Shown here piece by piece: positions 32,931 through 41,906 of a stretch of 64,000 nucleotides of DNA (the first letter of the stretch is position 1; the number at the start of each line of letters is the position of its first letter). The DNA is from JACVRW01 sp963734365 (GTDB taxonomy: Bacteria; Actinomycetota; Thermoleophilia; Solirubrobacterales; Thermoleophilaceae). The translations under genes were made by a program, and so were the position numbers. Below the pieces are notes generated by a model. The model did not search any database, had not been told where the DNA came from, and was given only the letters and a program-made list of their open reading frames with translations. The stretch is from assembly GCA_963734365.1 (NCBI GenBank), contig CAVTGV010000010.1:124001-188000 (forward strand). The letters run 5' to 3'.

Positions 32931-34340
32931 ATGAGTGAGACCAGTCAGCCGATCGATGTGCTGCTCGAGGTCAGCCGGGAGCGCACCGGCACGCTCGGCG
33001 CACAGATCGAGGAGCAGCTGCGAAGCGCGATCCGCGACGGCGCGCTGAAGGCCGGCGCGCGTGTGCCGTCCACGCGCGACCTCGCGCGCCAGCTCGGGGT
33101 GTCCCGGCGGATCACGGTCGACGCCTATGCGCAGCTCGCCGCCGAGGGCTATCTGGTGCTGCGCCAGGGCGCCCGCCCTCGGGTCTCCGACACCGCCGCG
33201 GTGAGCGAGTCCGCGACACACGAGACGCCGGCGCCGGAGCAGCCCGCGCGCTTCGACTTCCGCCCGAGCATGCCCGACGTCTCGACCTTCCCGCGCACGG
33301 CCTGGCTGCGGTCGCTGCGCGAGGCCATGGGGAGCATCACCGACGCGGATCTCGGCTACGGCGATCCGTGCGGCGTGGACTCGCTGCGGGTGGCGCTGGC
33401 CGACTACCTCGGCCGTGTCCGCGGCCTGGTGGCCGACCCCGAGCGCGTGGTCGTGACCTGCGGCTACTCGCAGGGCCTCGACATCGTCTGTCGCGCTCTC
33501 GCGGCCGGCGGCGCCACGCGGATCGCGGTGGAGGACCCGTGCCACGACGAGCAGTCGCTGATCGTGGCGCGGGCCGGCCTCGAGCCGGTGCCGATCGCGG
33601 TCGACGAAGGCGGGATCAGGATCGACGAGCTGGAGCGCTCGGAAGCCCGCGCGGTGATCCTCACGCCCGCCCACCAGCATCCAACCGGGGTGGTGCTGAC
33701 CGGGGAGCGGCGCACGGCGCTGCTCGAGTGGCTGCGCACGCGCGACGCGATCGCGATCGAGGACGACTACGACGCCGAGTACCGCTACGACCGGGCCGCT
33801 GTGGGCGCCCTCCAGGGCCTCGAGCCCGGCCGCGTGGTGTATGCCGGCTCGGCGAGCAAGACGCTCGCGCCCGCGCTGCGCATGGGCTGGCTCGTTGTGC
33901 CCGCCACCCTGCTCGAGTCCGTGCGCGAGGGCAAGCTGCTCACCGACCGAGGCAGCGATCGGATCCAGCAGTCAGCGTTTGCCGACTTCCTGACTCGCGG
34001 CGAGCTCGACCGCCATCTACGGCGCATGCGGGCGAGCTACCGGCGCCGCAGGGACGCGCTCGTGGAGGCCCTGGCCGACGAGCTGCCCGATGCCGCGGTG
34101 CGCGGGATCGCCGCGGGGCTCCACGCGACGGTGGAGCTGCGCGAGGACGACGACGAGGCCGCGATCCTCGAGGAGGCGGCGGCGCGCCGGCTCGAGCTCG
34201 ACACCATGAGCCAGCACCAGGCCGGCCCCGCCTTCGCTGCGCCGATCCTGCTGCTCGGCTACGGGCAGGTGCCCGAAGCCTCGATCCGCGCGGGTGTGCA
34301 CGAGGTCGCGGAGGCGGTACGGGCGGCGAGGGCGCGCTAG
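32931..34340 (+). CDS. MocR/GntR-type regulator with aminotransferase-like domain
   Basis: A 469-residue MocR protein. The GntR winged helix spans about residues 10-80 (LGAQIEEQLRSAIRDGALKA, VPSTRDLARQLGVSRRITVD). The fold-type I PLP domain follows: VVTCGYSQGLDIVCRAL, VAVEDP-type loop, LTPAHQHPTGVVLTGER, EDDYDAEYRYDR and the Lys in YAGSASKTLAPALRMGW. Short relative to copy 1 (10165-11664) and from a different subgroup (PdxR/YdcR-like PAHQHPTG). ATG 32931 is chosen; GTG at 32928 is also possible. It most likely regulates the divergent MFS gene. It is not an aminotransferase in practice unless shown. Confidence 0.9.
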   Translation: MSETSQPIDVLLEVSRERTGTLGAQIEEQLRSAIRDGALKAGARVPSTRDLARQLGVSRRITVDAYAQLAAEGYLVLRQGARPRVSDTAAVSESATHETPAPEQPARFDFRPSMPDVSTFPRTAWLRSLREAMGSITDADLGYGDPCGVDSLRVALADYLGRVRGLVADPERVVVTCGYSQGLDIVCRALAAGGATRIAVEDPCHDEQSLIVARAGLEPVPIAVDEGGIRIDELERSEARAVILTPAHQHPTGVVLTGERRTALLEWLRTRDAIAIEDDYDAEYRYDRAAVGALQGLEPGRVVYAGSASKTLAPALRMGWLVVPATLLESVREGKLLTDRGSDRIQQSAFADFLTRGELDRHLRRMRASYRRRRDALVEALADELPDAAVRGIAAGLHATVELREDDDEAAILEEAAARRLELDTMSQHQAGPAFAAPILLLGYGQVPEASIRAGVHEVAEAVRAARAR

Positions 34341-34347
34341 GCCGCGG

Positions 34348-34893
34348 TCACGCCCGGTCGGCCGGCGCGAGCTCGCGTTCCACCTCGTCCACGAGCTCGA
34401 TGTGCAGGTCCAGCAGGCCGCGCAGGAAGTTGTTCACGAGCACCAGGTACTTCTGGCGGTGCGGCAGCGCCTCAGCGGCGAGCTCGGAGTCGTCGAGCCG
34501 CGTGTACAGATCCGCAATGTCCTCGCGAAGCGTGGCCATGCTGCTCCGGGTCGCCTCCTCACCCACCAGGTCGGCGATCAGCAGGCGCAGCAGGGGCTCG
34601 CTCTTCAGGGGCGTGAAGGGGACGGGCGTGCGCGCGTACTCGCACAGCGCCTCGAGGCCCTTGTCGGTGAGGCTGTAGACGGTGCGCTCGCGGGTCTTGC
34701 CGGGCTCCTTGTGGGCCTCCAGATACCCGAGCTTGGCGAGGCGCTTGGGCTCGGTGTAGTACTGGCTCTCACCGGCCCAGTCGAGGATCCGGCCGCGGCG
34801 CGCCAGCTGAAGAAGGTCGTGTGCCCCCGCCCCGGTGCGGCCCACCAGCCCGAGGATCTCGTACGAGAAGAGGCTAAGCTCCGTGTTCGACAT
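34348..34893 (-). CDS. PadR family transcriptional regulator
   Basis: A 181-residue PadR protein. The winged helix is LSLFSYEILGLVGRTGAGAH, LLQLARRGRILDWAGESQYY, and TEPKRLAKLGYLEAHKEPGKT with the wing RTVYSLTDKGLEAL. A C-terminal helical dimerisation domain (FTPLKSEPLLRLLIADLVG, about 100-180) marks the Vir_act_alpha_C subgroup. It is divergent from a methyltransferase gene, the two start codons only 4 bp apart, so its operator must overlap both starts. It probably represses both. The inducer is unknown. Confidence 0.9.
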   Translation of the reverse strand: MSNTELSLFSYEILGLVGRTGAGAHDLLQLARRGRILDWAGESQYYTEPKRLAKLGYLEAHKEPGKTRERTVYSLTDKGLEALCEYARTPVPFTPLKSEPLLRLLIADLVGEEATRSSMATLREDIADLYTRLDDSELAAEALPHRQKYLVLVNNFLRGLLDLHIELVDEVERELAPADRA

Positions 34894-34894
34894 T

Positions 34895-34915
34895 GCTATG
34901 AATCGTAGCTATAGC
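34895..34915. promoter_or_regulatory. Candidate PadR site overlapping the methyltransferase start
   Basis: GCTAT recurs at 34895-34899 and 34908-34912, the second inside the perfect palindrome GCTATAGC (34908-34915). GCTA-N7-TAGC (34895-34909) is a further inverted repeat. The methyltransferase ATG (34898) lies inside it and the PadR start is 2 bp away. Confidence 0.42.
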
Positions 34916-35704
34916 CAAGGACAATCCGGCAGTGCGCAGCGATGGGGACCCCTATGGGGCGCCCGGGCCGAGGACTGGGCGCGGGACGAGGAGCAGCAGG
35001 TCCCCACCTACGAGGAGGCGCTGCGCCACGTGGCGATCGAGCCGGGCCAGGCCGTGCTCGACGTCGGCTGCGGCACCGGAGTGTTCCTGGGGATGGTCAT
35101 GGACCGCGGCGCCAGGGCCTCCGGCCTCGACGCCTCCGAGGCCCTGATCGAGGTCGCGCGCACGCGGGCGCCCGGCGCCGACCTGCGGGTGGGAGAGATG
35201 CAGGCGCTCCCCTACGAGGACGACAGCTTCGACCTCGTCACCGGCTTCAACTCGTTCTTCTTCGCCGCCGACATGGTCGGCGCGCTGCGTGAGGCCGGCC
35301 GGGTGGCCAAGCCGGGCGCGCCCGTGGTCATCCAGGTCTGGGGAAATCCCGAGCGCTGCGACCTGGAGGCGATGAAGGTCGTGCTCCGACGGTTCATGCC
35401 CGCGCCACCGCCCGGCACCCCGCCCCCGGCACAGCTGTGGAAGCCCGGAGTGCTCGAGGCGCTGGCCACCGAGGCGGGCCTGACCCCGCAGGACGCCTTC
35501 GACACCACCTGGGCCCACGAGTTCCCCGACGGCGAGACGCTCGCCCGCGCGATGATGGCCCCGGGCGGCGCCGGCGAGCTGGTGGGCCCGGCGCAGGAGG
35601 AGACCGTCAAGCGCGAGGTGGTCGCGGCGCTCGCGTCATGCCGGACCGCAAACGGCGGCTACCGGCTGATGAACGACTACCACTACCTGCTCGCGCGGGC
35701 CTAG
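34898..35704 (+). CDS. SAM-dependent methyltransferase (class I)
   Basis: A 268-residue class I methyltransferase. It opens WGPLWGARAEDWARDEEQQV, a family lead-in. The SAM site is VLDVGCGTGVFLGMVMDRGA with the acidic Asp of SGLDASEALIEVAR and GEMQALPYEDDSFDLVTGFN. GRVAKPGAPVVIQVWGNPER closes the core. The rest forms a substrate cap. It resembles ubiquinone/menaquinone-type small-molecule methyltransferases; the substrate is unknown. It is divergent from, and almost overlaps, the PadR gene, so it is probably PadR-repressed. Its stop overlaps the convergent glycosidase stop in CTAG (35701-35704). Confidence 0.86.
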   Translation: MNRSYSQGQSGSAQRWGPLWGARAEDWARDEEQQVPTYEEALRHVAIEPGQAVLDVGCGTGVFLGMVMDRGARASGLDASEALIEVARTRAPGADLRVGEMQALPYEDDSFDLVTGFNSFFFAADMVGALREAGRVAKPGAPVVIQVWGNPERCDLEAMKVVLRRFMPAPPPGTPPPAQLWKPGVLEALATEAGLTPQDAFDTTWAHEFPDGETLARAMMAPGGAGELVGPAQEETVKREVVAALASCRTANGGYRLMNDYHYLLARA

Positions 35705-37158
35705 CGCGACGCTTCGAAGCGCTCGACGCCGATCACCGGCCGCAGCGCTCTCTCGAGCCCGCGATCGGCGAAGGCCCGGCGCAGCACGTCCTGGCCCAGC
35801 GCGTTGCCCAGCGAGGCCATGATCATGCCCTGGTCGAGCGAGAGGTAGGCGTCGGAGACCTTTCCGGTCTGCACGTTCACGCTGTCGCGGAAGCCCCAGC
35901 GGCCGTACAGGCCCGGGAAGTCGCGCGCCAGCCGCCGGAGGTTCGCCGTGGTGGCCCGCGGCGCGTAGCGCAGCGCGAGGAAGGCGGCGTGCGGAGTCAC
36001 CACGCCGTTCGTGTACGCGGACTGCGGCGGATCCGGTTGAGCGGGCCGGTCCGGGCAGCCCGGGAAGCCGTGGTCGACGAGCGTCTTGTCCTGATTGGAG
36101 GGCATGCCGTTTGGATCCATGCCGGCGCCGTCCACGCCCCAGGCGCCGTAGCCCTCGTCCGGGTCGTTCGCCGGCGAGAAGCCCCAGTAGCCGTAGCCGG
36201 CCTCCGTGAGTCCGTGGAAGATCTGTGCCCGCACGGTGGCAGGGTGATTCGGCGCCCAGCTCCGCGGAGCCCAGCGCTCCTCGGGCACGAACAGGGCGGG
36301 CATGAGCGCCTCGAACATCGAGCCGCCCCAGGAGGGCACGAGCTTGGTGCCGGCGTAGCGGTATGCGCCCTCGAAGACATCGACGCCGAAGTAGCGCCGC
36401 CACCGGCCCACCGGCTTCGTCTCCTGGAAGGAGTAGTCGCAGGTGTCCGGGAAGGTGCGCCAGCGCCCGTAGTACTCCTTGTCGGGTAGCTGCCCACTGC
36501 CGATTCCCAGGTAGTCGACGATGCGGCTCTCGGAGACCACGGTGTCGTAGCAGCATGGCGAGGCGGCGGGATCATCGGGGCGGTAGTGGAACAGCACCCG
36601 GTTCTTCTCCGGCACGTAGTAGAAGCCGAAGTCCATCGCGTCGTACAGGGCGCGGGCGCGGCGCCGCAGCTGCGGGACCCGGCGCGAGACGATCTTGAGG
36701 CCCACGGCGAGCCAGCCGTTGTCCACGGACGACAGGATGGGATGGAAGTTCGGCTGCGGCTCCGGCGGCCAGGCGGTGAGCTTCTCCCCGGTGCGGTGGT
36801 CGTACCAGTTGTAGTACTGGCCGGTGTCGCCGAAGCGCTCCATGTCCTCGAGCGTCGCGATGGTCTTCGACAGGCGCGCCACAAGCTCGCGCCGCGAGAT
36901 GAAGCCGAGCCGCCGGGCGGCCACAGCGCTCCACATGTAGGCGCCGATGTTGGTGGTGGACGTCTGGACGCTTCTGCTTCCGTCGCTGCCGAGGATGTCC
37001 GCGGGCAGCCCGGAGTCCTCGTCGGTCATCGCGACGAACGACGACCAGGTGTGCTTGGCGTAGTCGCGCAGCTCACCGCGATCGTTGCCGGCGTAGGCCG
37101 CCGGGGCGACCAGCAGGGTGAGGGCGAGTCCGAGGACGGCGATAGCTCGCATCGGCAC
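35701..37158 (-). CDS. Secreted GH144-like glucoamylase-family protein
   Basis: An exported protein of about 485 residues. The signal peptide is MRAIAVLGLALTLLVAPAAYA. The rest is an (alpha/alpha)6-type fold with hallmarks of the PF10091/GH144 group: TSTTNIGAYMWSAVAARRLG, GQYYNWYDHRTGEKL, ILSSVDNGWLAVGLKIV, ALYDAMDFGFYYVPEKNR, VPSWGGSMFEALMPALFVP and DAYLSLDQGMIMASL. The nearest characterised family members are endo-beta-1,2-glucanases. The acidic residues in FEALMP and SLDQG are likely near the active site. It is divergent from a GH3 beta-glucosidase gene, so extracellular glucan breakdown followed by beta-glucosidase is the best reading. Linkage specificity is inference. Confidence 0.75.
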   Translation of the reverse strand: MPMRAIAVLGLALTLLVAPAAYAGNDRGELRDYAKHTWSSFVAMTDEDSGLPADILGSDGSRSVQTSTTNIGAYMWSAVAARRLGFISRRELVARLSKTIATLEDMERFGDTGQYYNWYDHRTGEKLTAWPPEPQPNFHPILSSVDNGWLAVGLKIVSRRVPQLRRRARALYDAMDFGFYYVPEKNRVLFHYRPDDPAASPCCYDTVVSESRIVDYLGIGSGQLPDKEYYGRWRTFPDTCDYSFQETKPVGRWRRYFGVDVFEGAYRYAGTKLVPSWGGSMFEALMPALFVPEERWAPRSWAPNHPATVRAQIFHGLTEAGYGYWGFSPANDPDEGYGAWGVDGAGMDPNGMPSNQDKTLVDHGFPGCPDRPAQPDPPQSAYTNGVVTPHAAFLALRYAPRATTANLRRLARDFPGLYGRWGFRDSVNVQTGKVSDAYLSLDQGMIMASLGNALGQDVLRRAFADRGLERALRPVIGVERFEASR

Positions 37159-37270
37159 TTCGGGAGATCCCCGGGTCCGCGCGTCTCCAAACGATTCGTC
37201 TGCCCGGTTCCGGGGTACATTTCGCGCGCGCTTGGCCGGTCCTGGCTGCGCCTTCTAGGGGAGGTCGGTA

Positions 37271-39635
37271 GTGAGTCGTCGAAGGGGTGTTCTGTACGCG
37301 TTGAGCCTCGTGGCGTTGCTGGTGGGCGTCATGACCGTCGGCCAGGCGGTGGCCGGCAAGAAGAAACTCACGCGAGACCGCGCCGCGCTTCAGGCGGTCG
37401 CGCAGGGCAAGGACAGGGCCACGGAGCGGCGCATCAACTCGCTGCTGCGCCGGATGACCCTCACGGACAAGCTCAACCAGCTCACGCTGCTCTCCGACGG
37501 ACAGATGAAGGAGAACCCGGCCGAGGCCCGCAAGCCCGTCGGCTCGGTCTTCTCGCGAGACCGATCCCGCGCTGATCAACAAGTACCAGCACGATGCGGT
37601 CGAGAACTCACGGCTGCACATACCGATCCTGTTCGCCTTCGACACGATTCACGGCTTCCGGACGATCTTCCCGATCCCGCTGGGCACCGCCAGCAGCTTC
37701 GACCCGAGCCTCGCCCAGGCCGACCACCGGATCGGCGCGTTCGAGTCCGCCGCCGTGGGGCTCAAGCAGATCTACAGCCCGATGGTGGACGTCTCGCACG
37801 AGCCTCGCTGGGGCCGCATCTCCGAGGCCGCGGGCGAGGACCCCTATCTCAACTCGGTGATGGCCGCGGCGCGCGTAAAGGGCGCCCAGGGGCGCGACTA
37901 CAGCGCGCCCAACAAGGTCGTGACGAGCGTCAAGCACTACGCCGCCTACGGTGAGCCGGACGCCGGCCGGGACTACAACACCACCGATATGTCGCGCCAG
38001 CGGCTGTGGAACTTCTACCTGCCGCCGTTCAAGGCGGCCGTGGACGCCGGCTCCGACACGTTGATGTGCTCGTTCAACGCCATCAACGGCGTTCCCGGCT
38101 GCGCCAACCGCTACCTCGAGACCAAGACGCTCAAGCGGCGCTGGGGCTTCGACGGCTTCATCGAGAGCGACTACACCGCCGTGGCCGAGCTGCGTTCCTG
38201 CCCGGGGGTCAACCCCGCGGGCGGGCCGTGCGGACACGGTGTGGCCGAGGACGGCAGGGACGCCGCGCGCCAGGCGCTCAACGCCGGCACCGACTCCGAG
38301 ATGGTGTCCACGAACTACCGCGACTTCGGCCGGCAGCTCGTGGCCAGCGGCGACGTGTCGATGCGCCGTATCAACGACGCCGTCCGGCGCATCCTGCGGG
38401 TGAAGTTCCGCGCCGGGCTGTTCGAGAATCCCTATGTCGACGTGGACGCGGCCCAGGGCAAGCAGCTGCTGCCGCAGAACCGCGCCGCGGCACGCAGGGC
38501 GGCCGGCCGCTCGATGGTGCTGTTGAAGAACGCCGGCGGCGTGCTGCCGCTCGATCCGTCGAAGAAGACGGCGGTCATCGGCCCGCTGGGCAACGACCAG
38601 CACGCCATGCTGGGCCCCTGGTGGGGCCGCGGTGACGACGCCGACGCGGTGTCGGTGTTCCAGGGCATGCAGGCCCAGAACCCGAACACGACGTTCACGC
38701 CGGGCTGCACGATCAGCAGGAATGATCTCTACGACCCGGAGAACGAGTGCGCCGACACGTCCGGCTTCCCGGCGGCGGTGGCCGCCGCGCAGGCCGCCGA
38801 CCAAGTGGTGCTCGCGCTCGGCGAGACCCGCGAGATGAGCGGCGAGGCCGAGTCGCGCTCCATGCTCGACCTTCCCGGCGAGCAGGAGGCACTGATCGAG
38901 GCGATCAAGGCGACCGGCAAGCCGTTCGCCGTCGTCCTGTTCAACGGGCGTCCACTGACGCTCGAGGAGGTCGAGGCCGACTCGCCCGCGATCCTCGAGG
39001 CCTGGTTCCCCGGCGTGGAGGCCGGCAACGCCGTGGCCGACGTGGTCTACGGCAAGGTCAACCCGGGCGGCAAGCTGCCGGTGAGCTTCCCGCGCAACGT
39101 CGGCCAGGTGCCGATCTACTACAACCACAAGCCGACGGGACGCCCGTGCGACCCGGCGTCCAAGTACAACTCGCGCCACCGGGACATCACCAGCTGCGAT
39201 CCGTTGTACGAGTTCGGCTACGGCCTCAGCTACACCACGTTCAGGGTGTCGAACCTGCGGCTGAGTGCGACCAGGGTCAACGCCCGTCGCGGGACGGTCA
39301 CCGCCAGCGCCGACGTCACGAACACCGGATCGCGCGCCGGCGACGAGGTCGCCCAGCTGTACCTGAACGACCCGGTGGCGAGCATCTCGCAGCCGGTGAG
39401 GCGCCTGCGCGGCTTCCAGCGTGTGGCGCTGCAGCCCGGACAGACGAAGACGGTGAGCTGGACGCTCGACCGTGACGACTTCGGCTATTACGACAACCGG
39501 GGCCGTCTCGTGGTGGAGAACGGACGCATCGATCTCTACGCGGGCAACACGTCCAGCCAGTCGGACAACAAGCGGTCGTTCGTGGTCACCGGTGGGCGGC
39601 GTGCCGACACCGGCAATCGCGGAGCGGACAACTAG
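37271..39635 (+). CDS. Secreted GH3 beta-glucosidase-like enzyme, frameshift near 37555
   Basis: A family GH3 glycosidase of about 787 residues after correction. The start GTG 37271 has GGGGAGGT upstream. The signal peptide is ALSLVALLVGVMTVGQAVA. The N-terminal TIM barrel begins RRINSLLRRMTLTDKLNQL; one extra base near 37555 separates GSVFS from TDPALINKYQHDAVENSRL. Catalytic and binding residues follow: AFDTIHGF, WGRISEAAGEDPYL, VKHYAAYG, and the nucleophile Asp in GFIESDYTAVAE. The alpha/beta sandwich has LLKNAGGVLPLDPSKKTAVIG, and the C-terminal Fn3-like domain has LYEFGYGLSYTTF. The substrate is probably a beta-glucoside such as cellobiose or sophorose. Confidence 0.88.
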
Positions 39636-39643
39636 CGCCGCAA

Positions 39644-39694
39644 CGAGAACGCAAGACGGGTGCCACGCCGGGGGAGGCGTGGCACCCGTTCTCG
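39644..39694 (+). terminator. Strong terminator hairpin after the GH3 gene
   Basis: CGGGTGCCACGCC and GGCGTGGCACCCG form a perfect 13-bp stem with a GGGGGA loop (39657-39688). CGAGAAC (39644-39650) and GTTCTCG (39688-39694) extend it below an asymmetric bulge. It lies 9 nt after the stop and before the convergent repeat-protein gene. Confidence 0.75.
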
Positions 39695-39717
39695 CGCGCT
39701 GAGCCGCTGGGGGCGGG

Positions 39718-40305
39718 CTAGCGGCCCTGGAGCTGATGCAGCTGAACCGCCGCGCTGTGCGGGTCGCGCCGCAGCACGATCTGTCCCGACTGCTCGAGAT
39801 TCCTGGTAGCCGCCGGAGAGGGGATCCCGGTGGGAGCGTCCGGAGCGGAGCTGCGGGCGATCGAAGCGGTGCCTTCCTCGGGGCCACCGTCGTAGCGCTG
39901 GCCCACGATGTTCTGCGGGGCGGAGCTGCGGGCGATCGAAGCGGTGCCCTCCTCGGGGCCACCGTCGTAGCGCTGGCCCACGATGGTCTGCGGGGCGGTG
40001 CTGCCGGCGATCGCGGCGGTGCCCTCCTCGGGGCCACCGTCGTAGCGGGCAGCCGGCCGCTGCGTCTGGACGACGCCGCGAGTGCCTTCCTCGGGGCCGC
40101 CGTCGTAACGCTGGCCGACCGTGGTCTGCGCCGGGGCCGGGCCTCGGCTGGCCACGTTGGCGTCGGTGGTGCTCTGGTTGTTGTTGGCGAGGATCACTGC
40201 CGTGACGGCGATGCCGGCGACGGCAAGTGCCACGAACGCGACCAGCGCTCGCATCGGGTTCTGGCGGACGACTGTGGGGGGCTTTGCGGGGATTGCCTGG
40301 CCCAT
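39718..40305 (-). CDS. Membrane-anchored RYDGGPEEGT-repeat protein
   Basis: I do not recognise a named family. The 195-residue protein has a short basic N-terminus, one transmembrane helix at about 18-40 (ALVAFVALAVAGIAVTAVIL) and an extracytoplasmic tail. RYDGGPEEGT occurs four times there (residues 66-75, 87-96, 112-121 and 137-146) with spacings of 21, 25 and 25. The last copies form a 25-residue tandem unit with SIARSSAPQNIVGQ between. The C-terminus is Gln/His-rich. ATG 40305 is chosen because AGGAGG lies 7 nt upstream; an earlier in-frame start would add about 12 residues. The repeat may bind a ligand or protein outside the cell, or space a structure. Confidence 0.75.
   Translation of the reverse strand: MGQAIPAKPPTVVRQNPMRALVAFVALAVAGIAVTAVILANNNQSTTDANVASRGPAPAQTTVGQRYDGGPEEGTRGVVQTQRPAARYDGGPEEGTAAIAGSTAPQTIVGQRYDGGPEEGTASIARSSAPQNIVGQRYDGGPEEGTASIARSSAPDAPTGIPSPAATRNLEQSGQIVLRRDPHSAAVQLHQLQGR
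39868..40110 (-). repeat. Four-copy in-gene repeat (RYDGGPEEGT units)
   Basis: The DNA encoding the four RYDGGPEEGT motifs is itself repetitive. The two downstream units (39868-40017) are nearly identical 75-bp tandem copies that share CTCGGGGCCACCGTCGTAGC. Near-identity of the last two copies points to recent expansion by slippage or unequal exchange. Confidence 0.8.
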
Positions 40306-40412
40306 GACTGCCTCCTGTGGGTTGGTGGTGAGCGACATCGGAGGCCATCTTTGGCGGCCGCGGTTGCGCGCCGCTTGCAGTCCGGTATCAGCCAGGTAAC
40401 GCCGCCGCCGGG

Positions 40413-41177
40413 CTACAGGACCAACTGGGGATCGATCAGCCGGCCCGGCTCGCCCGGCCACATGACCATCACTCGCCCGGCAAGGCTGTCGTTCCGGGCG
40501 AAGCCGAGTACCTCCTGGGCGATCTCGGAGGGCGGCCGGGGCTCCGGCATCGCCTCCCGCTGCGCCGGTGTCATGCCCGCGAGCTCCCCCAGTGCGCGCT
40601 CGGTGGCGATCCAGTCGGGCACGATGCAGTTGACCCTCACGTTCATGCGCTCACGCAGGCCGGCCGACGCGGAGGTGAAGCGGATGAGCCCCGCCTTGGC
40701 GGCGGCGTACTCGGGGGAGGGGTGCGGGCCGAAGCCGAGCCCGGCAGTGGACGCGATGTTGACCACCAGGCCGCCTCCTGACCGTCGCATCGGGTCGAGC
40801 GCACGCTGCGTGGCGAGCATCGCGCCGCCCAGGTTGAGGTCGAGCGTGGTCCGCCACTCCGGCGGGCCGGCGTCGGGGAAGTGCGGCTCGATGTGGCCTC
40901 CACCGCCGGCGTTATTCACGAGCACCTGAAGCCCACCGAGCTCGCGCTCGGCGAACGCGGCCATCGCGTGGACGTCGTCGCTGCGGGTCACGTCGACCTC
41001 GATGAAGTGCGCGCGTCCGCCCCGGCTCGCGATGTGCTCCACGGTCCTGCGGCCGTCGCATGCGTCGGTGTCGGCCACCACCACTGCCGCGCCCTGCGAC
41101 GCCAACGCCTCCGCGATCGCGCGTCCCGTTCCCGCTGCGGCGCCCGTGACCAGAGCGACGCTCCCACTCACCTCCAC
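40413..41177 (-). CDS. SDR-family oxidoreductase
   Basis: A 254-residue classical short-chain dehydrogenase. Cofactor binding is ALVTGAAAGTGRAIAEAL (TGxxxGxG) with VVVADTDA, where Asp in place of Arg favours NAD(H). NNAG is in VLVNNAGGGGH. The catalytic Ser-Tyr-Lys set is NIASTAGLGF, then PEYAAAKAGLIR (YxxxK). It ends MVMWPGEPGRLIDPQLVL. Starts GTG 41177. It is downstream of and 6 bp from a TetR gene on the same strand. The substrate is unknown. Confidence 0.9.
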   Translation of the reverse strand: MEVSGSVALVTGAAAGTGRAIAEALASQGAAVVVADTDACDGRRTVEHIASRGGRAHFIEVDVTRSDDVHAMAAFAERELGGLQVLVNNAGGGGHIEPHFPDAGPPEWRTTLDLNLGGAMLATQRALDPMRRSGGGLVVNIASTAGLGFGPHPSPEYAAAKAGLIRFTSASAGLRERMNVRVNCIVPDWIATERALGELAGMTPAQREAMPEPRPPSEIAQEVLGFARNDSLAGRVMVMWPGEPGRLIDPQLVL

Positions 41178-41183
41178 GTCCGC

Positions 41184-41858
41184 TCAGCCCCGTTTCACGC
41201 CGTAGCTGCCGAGCCCCTGCTCGATCAACTCGAGCGCACGCTTGACCTCGGTGCGAACGCCCCGCCCGATCGCGGGTGCGTCGTCTCCGGCGAGCGCGCG
41301 GCGGCGGACGTAGTCGATCAGCGCCTGGTGGAGAGCCAGCAGGGCGCCGGCGGCCGCGCGCGGGCGGATGTCGTTGGCGGATGCGCCGGTCTCGTCGGCG
41401 ATCAGAGCCGCCAGCGTGTCGGTGTAGAGAGCGAAGACCTGGCGCTCGCGGGCCAGCAGCGCCGGGCTCTCGGTGATCACCCGGGTGATCTCGTTGAGCT
41501 GCCTGGTGGCCGCGTCACCGGCGCCCGAGCCCCTGAGCGCCAGCACTCCGCGCTGCTGTAGGAGGAAGTCCCCGAAGGCGGCGGCGATCGACTGTCCCGG
41601 CTCGCGATCTCGGATCGCCGAGACGAGCTCGTCCTCGAAGGCCTCGAGACGGCTGTAGAAGAGGTCCTCCTTGGTCGGGAAGTAGTTGAAGACGGTCTTC
41701 TCGGAGACGTCGACCTCGCGCGCGATCTCGGCCACGGTCACGTCCTCGAAGCCGCGTTCGGCGAACAGGCGCCGCGCGGTGTCGGCGATCAGCTGGCGGG
41801 TCTGCTGCTTCTTGCGTTCCCGCAGGCCGGCCGGCGGTCCCTCTTCCAGGCGGTTCAT
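41184..41858 (-). CDS. TetR family transcriptional regulator
   Basis: A 224-residue TetR protein. The helix-turn-helix is LIADTARRLFAERGFEDVTVA, EIAREVDVSEKTVFNYFPTKE, with a helical ligand domain behind it. It is divergent from an MFS transporter, and the promoter of that gene contains CACTA-N6-TAGTG, a good operator candidate. This is the standard layout of a drug-efflux repressor and its target; the downstream SDR is 6 bp away on the same strand, so it may share the mRNA. The start is ATG 41858. Confidence 0.9.
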   Translation of the reverse strand: MNRLEEGPPAGLRERKKQQTRQLIADTARRLFAERGFEDVTVAEIAREVDVSEKTVFNYFPTKEDLFYSRLEAFEDELVSAIRDREPGQSIAAAFGDFLLQQRGVLALRGSGAGDAATRQLNEITRVITESPALLARERQVFALYTDTLAALIADETGASANDIRPRAAAGALLALHQALIDYVRRRALAGDDAPAIGRGVRTEVKRALELIEQGLGSYGVKRG

Positions 41859-41888
41859 GGCTACATTATGCCGCAGCAGAGTTCGTGC

Positions 41889-41906
41889 TACACTAAATTT
41901 ATAGTG
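41889..41906 (+). promoter_or_regulatory. Leaderless promoter and TetR operator of the MFS gene
   Basis: TACACT (41889-41894) has the -10 shape and sits 9 nt before the GTG start (41904), so transcription may begin at or next to the start codon. CACTA-AATTTA-TAGTG (41891-41906) is a perfect inverted repeat that covers the -10 and the start, where a bound TetR would block RNA polymerase. Confidence 0.58.

Noticed and set aside
37271..37954. Programmed frameshift in the GH3 gene
   Set aside because: No slippery heptamer or downstream structure is apparent, and unrelated genes show similar single-base breaks, so a common indel cause is more likely.
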